A DNA stretch of 10,227 nucleotides from a bacterium (GTDB taxonomy: Bacteria > Chloroflexota > Dormibacteria > UBA8260 > Bog-877): positions 1-10,227 of the forward strand of contig JAKAVU010000080.1 in assembly GCA_021817185.1 (NCBI GenBank). Reading direction: 5' to 3'. The translations under genes and the position numbers were made by a program. The notes below the pieces were generated by a model that saw only the letters and a list, made by a program, of their open reading frames with translations, searched no databases and was not told where the DNA came from. Positions 1 through 6,160 of the stretch are shown here, in pieces (the stretch's first letter is position 1; each line of letters begins with the position of its first letter).

Positions 1-963
1 GATCTGGGGACTTGGCCGGCCCCCTCCTTCGGCACCATCCTGGATGCCCTCGGACTGGGGCTGGCGCTGGCGGTCTCGGCCCTGGTCTGGCGCGAGCACC
101 GCTCCGCCGCCGCGTCCGCGGCACTGCTGCCGGCCGCGGCCAGCCTGATGCTGCTGGGGTTCGGCCTGGACTCCCCGGTGGGTGTCGAGCTCGCCGTCGC
201 CGCCGCCATCTTCCTGGAGGCGCTGGCCGGCTTCCTGCCCCGGGCCATCGGCCCTGCAACGGTGGTGCGTCCCGAATCCGGCCACCCGGTCGGCACCGCC
301 CTGTGGGTCGGCGTCATGGCGGCCGGCTCGCCCCTGTCTCTGGGCTTTGCCGCTGCTCTGTTGGGTCTGGCTCTGGGTCTCCGATCCGGTGGCGGCACCG
401 GCTTGATGCCAACCTTGGGTTATGCGGCCTGCCTGTTCCTGCTCTGCCTGATCATCCCCGCCTGCCTTCGCCGCCCACAGGCGCCCCCCTCCTGGCGCCT
501 GTGGTTTCTCATCGTTCCGGGCGGGTTCTTGGTGGTCGGGGCGATCGCCGGCGGCTGGGTGCTGACGGGGCTCGGCGCTGCCCTGGCGTTCTCCGGCGCC
601 AACGTGCCGGTCCCGGTGACCGCACCGGACCCCCTGCTGCTCCAGCTCCCGGGGATCCTCTTTCCCCAAGGGTATCTGGCGGTGCTGGCGGGACTCCTGT
701 TGCTGGCCGTCCTGGCGTTCCGCTACGCCGCCGGCCTTCCGGTGATAGCCGGTGCGAGCGCCGAACCCGCACTGGTCGGCGGGGTCGCCCCACCCGGATG
801 GGCTCGGCGGCTCGACTTCCAGGGGGTGCAGTCGGCGCTGAGCCGCGCCCGTCAGGTGGCGGAAACCGGGCTGGCGCTAGCCGAGCGCGAGCTCGCGGAG
901 CGGCCGGTGTGGCTCTGGCTCACGACCGCGGCGGCGATCGCCTGGTTGATGGCCCAGCGATGA
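1..963 (+). CDS. Membrane protein of a complex I/hydrogenase-4-like module, 3' part only
   Basis: The frame is open from the first base and ends at TGA 961-963, so only the last 320 residues are present. They form about eight or nine hydrophobic segments, for example near fragment residues 10-33, 40-60, 98-123, 136-155, 168-200, 223-242 and 301-320. A polar Arg/Glu-rich stretch (about 255-300) containing ALAERELAERP comes before the last helix. A long lateral or loop helix followed by a final membrane helix is common in NuoL/HyfB-type antiporter-like subunits. The neighbour at 1568-2812 has clearer motifs of that superfamily, so I infer this is another subunit of the same complex. I cannot find the diagnostic Lys/Glu motifs, and the fragment contains no lysine. 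The stop overlaps the next start by 4 nt. It is surely coding; its family is a guess. Confidence 0.7.
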   Translation, partial: DLGTWPAPSFGTILDALGLGLALAVSALVWREHRSAAASAALLPAAASLMLLGFGLDSPVGVELAVAAAIFLEALAGFLPRAIGPATVVRPESGHPVGTALWVGVMAAGSPLSLGFAAALLGLALGLRSGGGTGLMPTLGYAACLFLLCLIIPACLRRPQAPPSWRLWFLIVPGGFLVVGAIAGGWVLTGLGAALAFSGANVPVPVTAPDPLLLQLPGILFPQGYLAVLAGLLLLAVLAFRYAAGLPVIAGASAEPALVGGVAPPGWARRLDFQGVQSALSRARQVAETGLALAERELAERPVWLWLTTAAAIAWLMAQR

Positions 964-1568
964 TCGAGGCGGCGCTGCTGGCCACGGCGGGGTTTCTGGC
1001 GGTGGCGGTGATGCTGGTCAGCGTCGGCCCCACCGGCACCGCTCTCAGTGCACTCGCGCTCGGCCTGGGGATGGGTGGCCTGGCATCCCTGACCAGCGGC
1101 GTCGCCGCCTTCCTGACCGTGAGCGGCCTCGGCGCACTGGCCTTCGTGCTCATCCTCTGGGGAGGTCACCTGCCGCGCCTGGCCAGTGCCGGATGGCTGC
1201 TTGGCCAGGCTCCGATCGTGGGCCGAGAGCGGGTGTTCGACGTCAGAAGCCTGCGGCTGTTGGCCGGCGTGGGCAGCCTGATGGCGGCCCGCCTGCTCTC
1301 CGGTCATCTCACGGCCGGCACCGTCTCGACCCAGGGGCCTGCGTTCGCCTGTCTGTTCGCGTGGGAGGCTGGAGTCATCCGGGCCGTCACCGGCAGGGGG
1401 CCGGCCGACCTGGCGCTGGGGGCGTTCAGCGCGGCGATCGGGACCAGCTCCTTCCTGCTCCTGAGCTCGGCTCATAACACCCTGGGGTGGGCCGCCCTGC
1501 TCACCGCCGTGCCGGCCGTGCCCCTGGTGGTCCTGGCGCGGTCCTCGCCGTGGGAGACCGGGTCTTGA
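960..1568 (+). CDS. Small multi-spanning membrane protein in complex I-like cluster, possibly HyfE-like
   Basis: This 202-residue protein starts at ATG 960, which overlaps the previous stop as ATGA. It has about six membrane segments: residues 3-23, 26-45, 48-69 (ending in the loop WGGHLPRLA), and further helices after the polar section GRERVFDVRS. There is no signal peptide and no lysine. Its length and position, between a probable antiporter-like subunit and another one, match HyfE (about 216 residues) in hydrogenase-4 operons or a NuoK/MnhC-type subunit. However, I cannot see the membrane glutamates typical of NuoK in the first helices, so no symbol is given. It is probably made by translational coupling, because no Shine-Dalgarno precedes the start. 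The function remains unknown; a structural subunit of an ion-translocating membrane arm is the inference from context. Confidence 0.65.
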   Translation: MIEAALLATAGFLAVAVMLVSVGPTGTALSALALGLGMGGLASLTSGVAAFLTVSGLGALAFVLILWGGHLPRLASAGWLLGQAPIVGRERVFDVRSLRLLAGVGSLMAARLLSGHLTAGTVSTQGPAFACLFAWEAGVIRAVTGRGPADLALGAFSAAIGTSSFLLLSSAHNTLGWAALLTAVPAVPLVVLARSSPWETGS

Positions 1569-2812
1569 TGGGGGCTCCCAAGTGGCCCGGCGGCGAGTCC
1601 GCCGCCCAGGCTCACCGGTCACGGGGCGGGCACTCCCGCTGGATCGCGACCGCGCTCTCCCTGGCGTTCCTGCTCCTGGGAGCGGCACTGGCCGCGCACC
1701 TGCTCCGCTCCCCTGTCGCCTCGGCTCCCGGATGGGTCGGTGGGCTGGGGGTGCTGCGGGTCAGCCGAGTCGCCGGCGGGGTTTTGCTGGGGGCCGTTGC
1801 CGCGATGGCCCTGATCGCGCTGGTGGCGGGCAGTGACGCCCCCACCGCCGCCGGTCAGGCCCTGTTCCTGGCCCTGGCGGCGGCAGCGGCCGTGCTGGTC
1901 GCAACCGACTCGCCGGTGGTGGTGGCCTTCTTGGCCGGGGGGCTCAGCGCTGCTTTGTGGCTGCGCTGGCAGCGGGTCGTGGGGCCGCAGCTGGTGGTGC
2001 GGTCGGTGGCTCGCCAGGGGGTAATGGTCTTCAGCGCCTGGCTGGCCGCGGCCGCCCTCCTCCCCGGCGTCCGCACCGGTTCCTCCCCGCCGGCCCTGGT
2101 CGCGATCCTGCTGGCGCTCGGGCTGGTGGGCCTGATGGGGGTGATGCCCTTCTCCAGCTGGGTCTCTGCCGCCGTCCGCCTGGATTCGCGCGAGATGCTC
2201 TACTGGCGGGTGCTCCTCCTGCCGGCCGGGGCCCTGCTGGAGGCCCGGGCGGTCGCGCTCAGCCCGGCTCTGGTCGCCACTCCGCTGCGCGAGCTGCTGA
2301 TCGCCCTGGGTCTGGCAACCGCACTCTTCTGGGGCGGGTGGGCGCTGCTGGGCCCGGAGCGGGGACGATACCCCAGGGCGCTGGCCTGCGATGCGGGGCT
2401 GGTCTGCCTGGCGGTTGCCCTGGGCACGGTGGAGGGGCTGACCGCCGCCTTCATCCTGGTTGCGCTCCACTGGCTGGCGGGCGCCGTCCTCAGCGAACCA
2501 CGGGGGCAGAGGTCGCGGCTGGTCGCCTGGGTGGGGCTCTCGGGTCTGCCGCCGTTCGGGGGATTCTCGGGGAGGCTGCTGGTCGTTCTGGCGGCGGTCT
2601 CGGTCAGCCCGGTGCTGGCAGCCGTGGTGCTGCTGGTGGGAGGGCTCCAGTTGGGCGCCGCCGCGGCCGGCATGCGTTCCAGCCTGAGGCCGGACCGGGC
2701 GCCGGTTGCCTGGGGCCCGGAGCTGCTCGGTCTGGCCGTGGGGCTGGTCGGCCTGGCGCTCGGGGTGGTCCCGGTGGCCGCCACCCAGGTGCTCTTGGGC
2801 TTCCGGCCTTGA
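1568..2812 (+). CDS. Divergent proton-conducting transporter-like membrane subunit (NuoN/NuoM/HyfF type)
   Basis: A 414-residue protein with a basic N-terminal tail (about 25 residues) and roughly eleven or twelve membrane helices. Two landmarks point to the antiporter-like subunits of complex I and group 4 hydrogenases. The first is MPFSSWVSAAV with a following LLLPAGALLEAR segment, matching the family's PxHxWLPDA and LLKxGxYxLLR regions. The second is GLSGLPPFGGFSGRLL, matching GxPPxxGFxxK. These subunits normally carry protons across the membrane through a chain of Lys/Glu/His. Here the lysine five residues before the PF motif is Leu, the LLK lysine lies near Pro, and the GFxGK lysine is Arg. 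Only Lys5 remains in the whole protein. The start ATG overlaps the previous stop; GTG 1550 in frame is an alternative, with GGGAG at 1552-1556. At 414 residues it is shorter than NuoN/NuoM (about 480-510). Confidence 0.75.
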   Translation: MGAPKWPGGESAAQAHRSRGGHSRWIATALSLAFLLLGAALAAHLLRSPVASAPGWVGGLGVLRVSRVAGGVLLGAVAAMALIALVAGSDAPTAAGQALFLALAAAAAVLVATDSPVVVAFLAGGLSAALWLRWQRVVGPQLVVRSVARQGVMVFSAWLAAAALLPGVRTGSSPPALVAILLALGLVGLMGVMPFSSWVSAAVRLDSREMLYWRVLLLPAGALLEARAVALSPALVATPLRELLIALGLATALFWGGWALLGPERGRYPRALACDAGLVCLAVALGTVEGLTAAFILVALHWLAGAVLSEPRGQRSRLVAWVGLSGLPPFGGFSGRLLVVLAAVSVSPVLAAVVLLVGGLQLGAAAAGMRSSLRPDRAPVAWGPELLGLAVGLVGLALGVVPVAATQVLLGFRP

Positions 2813-3537
2813 GCCACATCCTGATCGGCCTCGCCGTCTGTGCGAGCCTGCTGATCTACCCCGGTGGACTGACCCTGCTATGCGGCGCCTGGCTGCTCTC
2901 CAGGGGCAGTTCGATGGCGGCCGCCGGATGGCGCCGCCGGACTCAGGTGGACAAGGCCATCGTCCCGCTGGCCCTGGCGTCACTGGCGGTGGTCCCGTTG
3001 CCGTGGCCGGGCAACCCGGCGTTGGCGCTGACGGCGGGTGGGCTGAGCCAGGTCGGTGTCGGAGGGCTCGGGCTGACCGCGCTCGGGCTGTTGGGGATGG
3101 AGCTCTGGCTGGCAAACGGCAAGCGCACGAGCTCGCCCCACACGCTGCTGCCGGTCCTCACCGTGCTGGCCATTCTGGTCCTGGCGGAGGTGGTGGCGGC
3201 TCCCGACTGGGCCAGCCTGCTCGCGGCGACCGGGACGGGTGCCGAGGCGGGCCGGGTGGGGGTGGGAGTCGCCTGCCTGCTGGCTTTCCCATGGGCCTCC
3301 GGGGACCCCGCCGGGAGCCGGCTGGCGGTGGCCTGCGCCGCGGCCACCCGGTTCGCCGTCGCCGCCTTCCTGATCTTCCCCCAGGTGGCCAGGACGCCGG
3401 TTTGGCTGGGCCTTGGGGTCTGGCTGGCCGCGTGCCTGGCGTTTGGTGCGCTCTGGGGCGTTGCCCGTCGCTTCGAACTCGGGCGGCCCGCCAAACCGGG
3501 TCTTCCCGGCTCCGCTGATAGACTTAGACTCCCGTGA
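2809..3537 (+). CDS. Multi-spanning membrane protein, last gene of the complex I-like cluster
   Basis: A 242-residue protein. I chose TTG 2809 because it overlaps the previous TGA and puts the first helix (HILIGLAVCASLLIYPGGL) inside the protein; the next in-frame ATG, near 2913, would remove it. The first helix is followed by a polar loop, GWRRRTQVDKAIVP, and then about six more helices. It ends in a basic tail (RRFELGRPAKPG). One membrane helix followed by an Arg-rich loop with Asp-Lys and a proline-marked second helix faintly recalls the NuoH/HyfC family. The usual GPNxxGP and SYE motifs are missing, and it is shorter than NuoH (about 320). It has three lysines, more than its three neighbours together. 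A paired TAGACT element overlaps its last codons and may drive the next gene. No firm family can be given. Confidence 0.65.
   Translation: MSHILIGLAVCASLLIYPGGLTLLCGAWLLSRGSSMAAAGWRRRTQVDKAIVPLALASLAVVPLPWPGNPALALTAGGLSQVGVGGLGLTALGLLGMELWLANGKRTSSPHTLLPVLTVLAILVLAEVVAAPDWASLLAATGTGAEAGRVGVGVACLLAFPWASGDPAGSRLAVACAAATRFAVAAFLIFPQVARTPVWLGLGVWLAACLAFGALWGVARRFELGRPAKPGLPGSADRLRLP
3516..3530 (+). promoter_or_regulatory. Candidate extended -10 promoter with tandem TAGACT, upstream of maf
   Basis: The sequence TGATAGACTTAGACT contains TGn followed by TAGACT, and an immediate second copy of TAGACT. Both copies fit the TAnnnT form of a -10 box and the first has the TGn extension. It lies inside the end of the preceding gene, 84 nt before the maf GTG. 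No convincing -35 box is seen at 16-18 nt spacing. This is a pattern-based call only. Confidence 0.3.
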
Positions 3538-3589
3538 AGGATTCACACGGGGACCGGCCGGGCGAGGGCCACGGCCACTCACCGGAACC

Positions 3590-3606
3590 AGGAGGCATAT
3601 CAAGGA
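3590..3606 (+). promoter_or_regulatory. Ribosome binding region of maf
   Basis: AGGAGG at 3590-3595 is a perfect Shine-Dalgarno core but sits 12 nt from GTG 3608, which is long. A second purine patch, AAGGA at 3602-3606, is too close (1 nt). No other ATG, GTG or TTG lies between them in the maf frame, so GTG 3608 is the best start. Confidence 0.55.
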
Positions 3607-3607
3607 C

Positions 3608-4285
3608 GTGGCGGAGTTAGTCCTGGCCTCCGGCTCCAAGCGTCGGCGCGAGCTTCTGGTGCGGCTGGGATTGCGCTTCACGGTAGTCCCCCCCGATATC
3701 GAAGAGACGATGGTGCCCGGGATGTGCGCCGATCTGGCGGTCCAGCTGGTGGCACGGGCCAAGGCTCACGCCGTGATATCTCAGCTCGACGGGCGGAGTG
3801 CGGCCTACGTTTTGGCGGCCGACACCGTGGTGATGGGCCCCAGCGGCCTCATGGGCAAGCCGCTGACAGAGGCCAGGGCGAAGGAGATGCTGCGGGCGCT
3901 GCGGGGCCAGCGTCACGTGGTGCTGACCGGGGTTTGTGCTCTCTGCCCCGCCACGATGAAGGAGAGCACCGCCGTCTCGCGGTCGGCCGTGCGCATGCGG
4001 GTGTTCGACGATGAGGAGCTGGAGCAGTACGTGGCCGGGGGCGAGCCTCTGGACAAGGCCGGCGCCTACGCCGTCCAGGGGCTCGGCGGCGCTCTGGTGG
4101 ATGCGATCGGGGGCAGGACCGACACCGTGATCGGGCTGGACTGCCAGATGGCGATGCAGCTGCTCAGTGACGTCGGCTACCCCGATCCGCTGCCAACCGC
4201 ACCCGACCACCCGGTGCCATTGGGCAAGTCCGCCACCACCAGGCGGCCTCTGGCCAGCTCCAACCGCGCTGGAGGGACGCGCTGA
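3608..4285 (+). CDS. maf: Maf-family nucleoside triphosphate pyrophosphatase
   Basis: Maf/YhdE/YceF proteins hydrolyse non-canonical or modified (deoxy)nucleoside triphosphates to monophosphates in the cytoplasm and are linked to septum control. The 225-residue product shows the family order. The N-terminal loop LASGSKRRRELL (residues 6-17) has Lys in place of the common Pro of SxSPRR. LVARAKAHAV follows. AADTVV carries the catalytic-type Asp72. GKPLTEARAKEML with Lys84 is next, then DEELEQYV, and AYAVQGLGGALVDAIGG before TVIGLD. The usual ending VVGLP is altered to VIGLD. A non-conserved tail of about 30 residues (rich in Pro, Thr and Ser) makes the protein longer than the usual 190-200. The start is GTG with AGGAGG upstream. 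The next gene follows at once, with its Shine-Dalgarno inside the maf tail. The family is clear; the substrate subtype cannot be set by eye. Confidence 0.93.
   Translation: MAELVLASGSKRRRELLVRLGLRFTVVPPDIEETMVPGMCADLAVQLVARAKAHAVISQLDGRSAAYVLAADTVVMGPSGLMGKPLTEARAKEMLRALRGQRHVVLTGVCALCPATMKESTAVSRSAVRMRVFDDEELEQYVAGGEPLDKAGAYAVQGLGGALVDAIGGRTDTVIGLDCQMAMQLLSDVGYPDPLPTAPDHPVPLGKSATTRRPLASSNRAGGTR
4271..4284 (+). promoter_or_regulatory. Shine-Dalgarno GGAGGG and possible CTG start for the lipoprotein gene
   Basis: GGAGGG at 4271-4276 lies 5 nt before CTG 4282-4284, which is in frame with the downstream lipoprotein and overlaps the maf stop as CTGA. From ATG 4300 the same GGAGGG is 23 nt away, too far to act. 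The CTG start would add six residues (translated as MKLGRH) and so give the signal peptide its missing positive charges. Confidence 0.4.
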
Positions 4286-4299
4286 AGCTCGGGCGACAC

Positions 4300-5238
4300 A
4301 TGGGGGTGGCAGCCTGCCTTCCCGTGATCGGGTTGGCGGCGGCGCTGACGACTTCCTGCGGGGGCTCGTCGATCCCCAACACGCTCCAGGTCACCTCCGA
4401 GGTGATCTCGCCGGCCGGCAACTCCGGGCCATCGGAGCAGATCGCCCAGGGAACGGTGGGGCAGGTACAGGTGACCGTCACCAACCTTGGGGGCTCCTCC
4501 TTCCGTGGGGTGACCGTCCGCCTGCAGGTCCCGGCCGGATTCGTGTACACCAGCACCGCCTCGGTGGTCGAGAATGGCGACGCCGTCCGCTCCGCCGACA
4601 TCGTCCCCGCCTCCCGTGACGCCACCCTGACCTGGGGAAGCTGGACGATCGGGCCTGGCGTCACCGGCCAGGCCAGCCAGGTGGTTATCACCGCCAACCT
4701 GGAGGCGACCGGCGGGGCGGGCTCGGTCCATCTTTATCCCGAGGTCTTCGCCAGCGGCTACCAGAACTATCTGAGCGGGCGGCTGCTCACCATGGAGATA
4801 ACTCCGGCGCCCTCCCTGAGCCTGAGCCTGCATGTGAACCCGCAGGCGGTGGCGGCCGGGTCGACGGTCACCTACGAGGCCGTCATCACCAACACCGGCA
4901 GCGGCTCCGCCTCCGGCACCACCCTCGCGATCACGCTGCCATCCGACTTCGACTACGTCACCACCCAGTCGACGTCAGGCAACGCGAGCACCTCGGGGGC
5001 GACCTATCCTGTCGTCGGGACGGTGATCCCCACGTGGTCGGGCTTCGACATCCCCGGCCAGTCCGGAGCGGGCCCGGGCCTGTTGACCCTGACCTTCCAG
5101 GTCGAGGTCCTGCCCGACGTCGGCCGCGGTGTCTACTCGGCCACGGCCGGCCTGATCGCCAGCAATGGCTCAGCCTCCCAGAATGATCTGCAATTGAACT
5201 ACGGCCCTCTGGCTGCCGTGACCGTCACCGGCCCCTAG
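4300..5238 (+). CDS. Secreted lipoprotein with two DUF11-like repeats
   Basis: A 312-residue product from ATG 4300, or 318 if translation begins at CTG 4282. The N-terminus is a hydrophobic segment ending in LTTSC, so Cys20 is a plausible lipid attachment site, although the lipobox is imperfect. Two beta-sandwich repeats of the DUF11/CARDB kind follow. The first is near residues 45-150 (QVTVTNLGGSSFRGVTVRL, then VPAGFVYTS); the second is near 175-305 (VTYEAVITNTGSGSASG, then LPSDFDY). Such repeats form extracellular, often adhesive or structural, domains. The composition is Ser/Thr/Gly-rich with few charges, unlike the neighbouring enzymes, as expected for a surface protein. It sits directly after maf and is the only gene here ending in TAG. 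No enzymatic motif is visible. A cell-surface role is inferred; the partner is unknown. Confidence 0.82.
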   Translation: MGVAACLPVIGLAAALTTSCGGSSIPNTLQVTSEVISPAGNSGPSEQIAQGTVGQVQVTVTNLGGSSFRGVTVRLQVPAGFVYTSTASVVENGDAVRSADIVPASRDATLTWGSWTIGPGVTGQASQVVITANLEATGGAGSVHLYPEVFASGYQNYLSGRLLTMEITPAPSLSLSLHVNPQAVAAGSTVTYEAVITNTGSGSASGTTLAITLPSDFDYVTTQSTSGNASTSGATYPVVGTVIPTWSGFDIPGQSGAGPGLLTLTFQVEVLPDVGRGVYSATAGLIASNGSASQNDLQLNYGPLAAVTVTGP

Positions 5239-5281
5239 GACCCCGGCCGCGCACTCCAGCGATCTGGGACCGGCATCAGTC

Positions 5282-5290
5282 TGGTAAACT
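5282..5290 (+). promoter_or_regulatory. Candidate extended -10 promoter for the rplU operon
   Basis: TGGTAAACT has a TGn extension followed by TAAACT, which fits TAnnnT and matches TATAAT at four of six bases. It is 80 nt upstream of the rplU ATG, in the first substantial gap before the ribosomal genes, where a promoter is expected. No good -35 box is found. Confidence 0.35.
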
Positions 5291-5298
5291 CCGACTTC

Positions 5299-5353
5299 GG
5301 GCGGTTGCAGGATGTAAGCTCTGACGCCCACCACGGGGCTCTCGGCTCCGCCC
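5299..5353 (+). promoter_or_regulatory. Possible structured leader of rplU
   Basis: GGGCGG at 5299-5304 can pair fully with CCGCCC at 5348-5353, enclosing a smaller hairpin (5317-5321 with 5336-5340, one G-U). The first five bases can instead pair with CGCCC at 5325-5329. The outer helix ends 6 nt before the Shine-Dalgarno AGGAG (5360-5364). Leaders that let L21 control its own operon are known in other bacteria. I see no match to a specific known motif. Confidence 0.25.
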
Positions 5354-5370
5354 ATTCCCAGGAGTTCTGA

Positions 5371-5871
5371 ATGTACGCCATAGTCCAGATTGGCGGCCGC
5401 CAATATCGGGCCATACCCGGCACGCGGGTAGTCGTCGATCGGCTGGAGGTGGAGCCGGGGGACGAGGTCCAGCTGCAGGATGTGCGGATGGTCGTGGCCG
5501 AGGCCGGCGACCGGGAGCCGACCGCGGTGGGCACGCCGACGGTGGACGGGGTAACCGTCACCGCCACCGCGCTGGGCCACCTCCGCGGCGAGAAGGTGCT
5601 CGTCTTCAAATACAAGCCGAAGAAGCGCTACCGGCGGCAGCGGGGGTTCCGGGCCGAGCTCACCGAGCTTCGGATCGACGCGGTGGGAGCCGTGCCCCGG
5701 CGTGCCGCCAAGGCCAAGGATGCCGAGGAGGCTCACGGCGGCACCGAGGATGTCGAGGTTGCCGCGGCTGTGACTCCGAAGCGACCCCGTGCCTCCAGGC
5801 CCCCCGCCAAGCGGGCTGCCAAGGCGGTGGACAAGGAGTCTGAGGTGGAGGAGCCTGGCGATGGCGCATAA
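5371..5871 (+). CDS. rplU: 50S ribosomal protein L21 with long C-terminal extension
   Basis: L21 binds 23S rRNA in the large subunit. The first 105 or so residues are a standard L21: [13 protein letters not shown] at the start, then [28 protein letters not shown], and the signature [13 protein letters not shown] (83-95) followed by [10 protein letters not shown]. The usual protein ends near there (about 103 residues). This one has a further tail of about 58 residues, rich in Ala, Lys, Arg and Glu, with [16 protein letters not shown] and an acidic end ([11 protein letters not shown]). The tail is low in complexity and probably disordered. The start is supported by AGGAG at 5360-5364 with 6-nt spacing. 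It is the first gene of an operon with rpmA and obg, preceded by a leader of about 80 nt that may carry a promoter. The last 11 nt overlap rpmA. Confidence 0.96.
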   Translation: MYAIVQIGGRQYRAIPGTRVVVDRLEVEPGDEVQLQDVRMVVAEAGDREPTAVGTPTVDGVTVTATALGHLRGEKVLVFKYKPKKRYRRQRGFRAELTELRIDAVGAVPRRAAKAKDAEEAHGGTEDVEVAAAVTPKRPRASRPPAKRAAKAVDKESEVEEPGDGA

Positions 5872-6130
5872 GAAGGGCGGCGGCAGCAGCCGCAACGGTC
5901 GGGACAGCAACTCCCAGCGTCTGGGGGTCAAGGTGTATGGGGGCGAGGCGGTGTCGGCCGGAGCCGTGCTGGTGCGCCAACGCGGAACCCGGATCCTGGC
6001 CGGGCCCGGGGTCGGAGTCGGCAAGGACCACACCCTGTTCGCCCTCAGCAGCGGTCAGGTGGTCTACCAGCCATATCGCACCAGCCGGACCCGGGTCACG
6101 ATCACCCCGGCGGGCGCCTCGGCCGACTGA
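5861..6130 (+). CDS. rpmA: 50S ribosomal protein L27
   Basis: L27 reaches the peptidyl-transferase centre with its N-terminal tail and helps place tRNA. The product is 89 residues, the normal length. It begins with [16 protein letters not shown] and continues with [13 protein letters not shown], the [25 protein letters not shown] core and GQVVYQ near the C-terminus. The functional tail starts directly after Met, so the cleaved N-terminal extension seen in Bacillota is absent. ATG 5861 lies inside the end of rplU in another frame, an 11-nt overlap. Its Shine-Dalgarno GGAGGAG (5847-5853, 7-nt spacing) is within the rplU tail codons. Expression is therefore tied to L21, as expected for two proteins needed in equal amounts. 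Confidence 0.97.
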   Translation: MAHKKGGGSSRNGRDSNSQRLGVKVYGGEAVSAGAVLVRQRGTRILAGPGVGVGKDHTLFALSSGQVVYQPYRTSRTRVTITPAGASAD

Positions 6131-6137
6131 AGTAATT

Positions 6138-6151
6138 CGGGCCCTGGCCCG
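6138..6151 (+). other. Short GC hairpin in the rpmA-obg gap
   Basis: CGGGC at 6138-6142 and GCCCG at 6147-6151 can form a 5-bp stem with a CCTG loop. It ends 9 nt before the obg ATG, where a Shine-Dalgarno would be expected. No T-run follows, so it is not a typical terminator. It may affect initiation at obg. Confidence 0.35.
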
Positions 6152-6160
6152 GTTCGCATC

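Noticed and set aside
12..959. Upstream extension of the 960-1568 gene back to TTG 12 in the same frame
   Set aside because: The translation of 12-959 is Arg/Gly/Pro-rich and overlaps the hydrophobic frame-1 protein. The hydrophobic protein begins only at ATG 960.
1619..3115. Long minus-strand open frame of 498 codons opposite the membrane genes
   Set aside because: The translation is rich in Arg, Gln, Pro and His with no family motif, and it lies opposite well-supported hydrophobic proteins with overlapping starts. It is a GC-driven shadow.
5239..5370. tRNA or small protein gene in the gap before rplU
   Set aside because: No cloverleaf, CCA end or GTTCRA loop is seen, and no open frame with a Shine-Dalgarno lies in this 132-nt stretch.
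6138..6151. Rho-independent terminator between rpmA and obg
   Set aside because: The stem is only 5 bp and no T-run follows; the two genes belong to a widely conserved operon.
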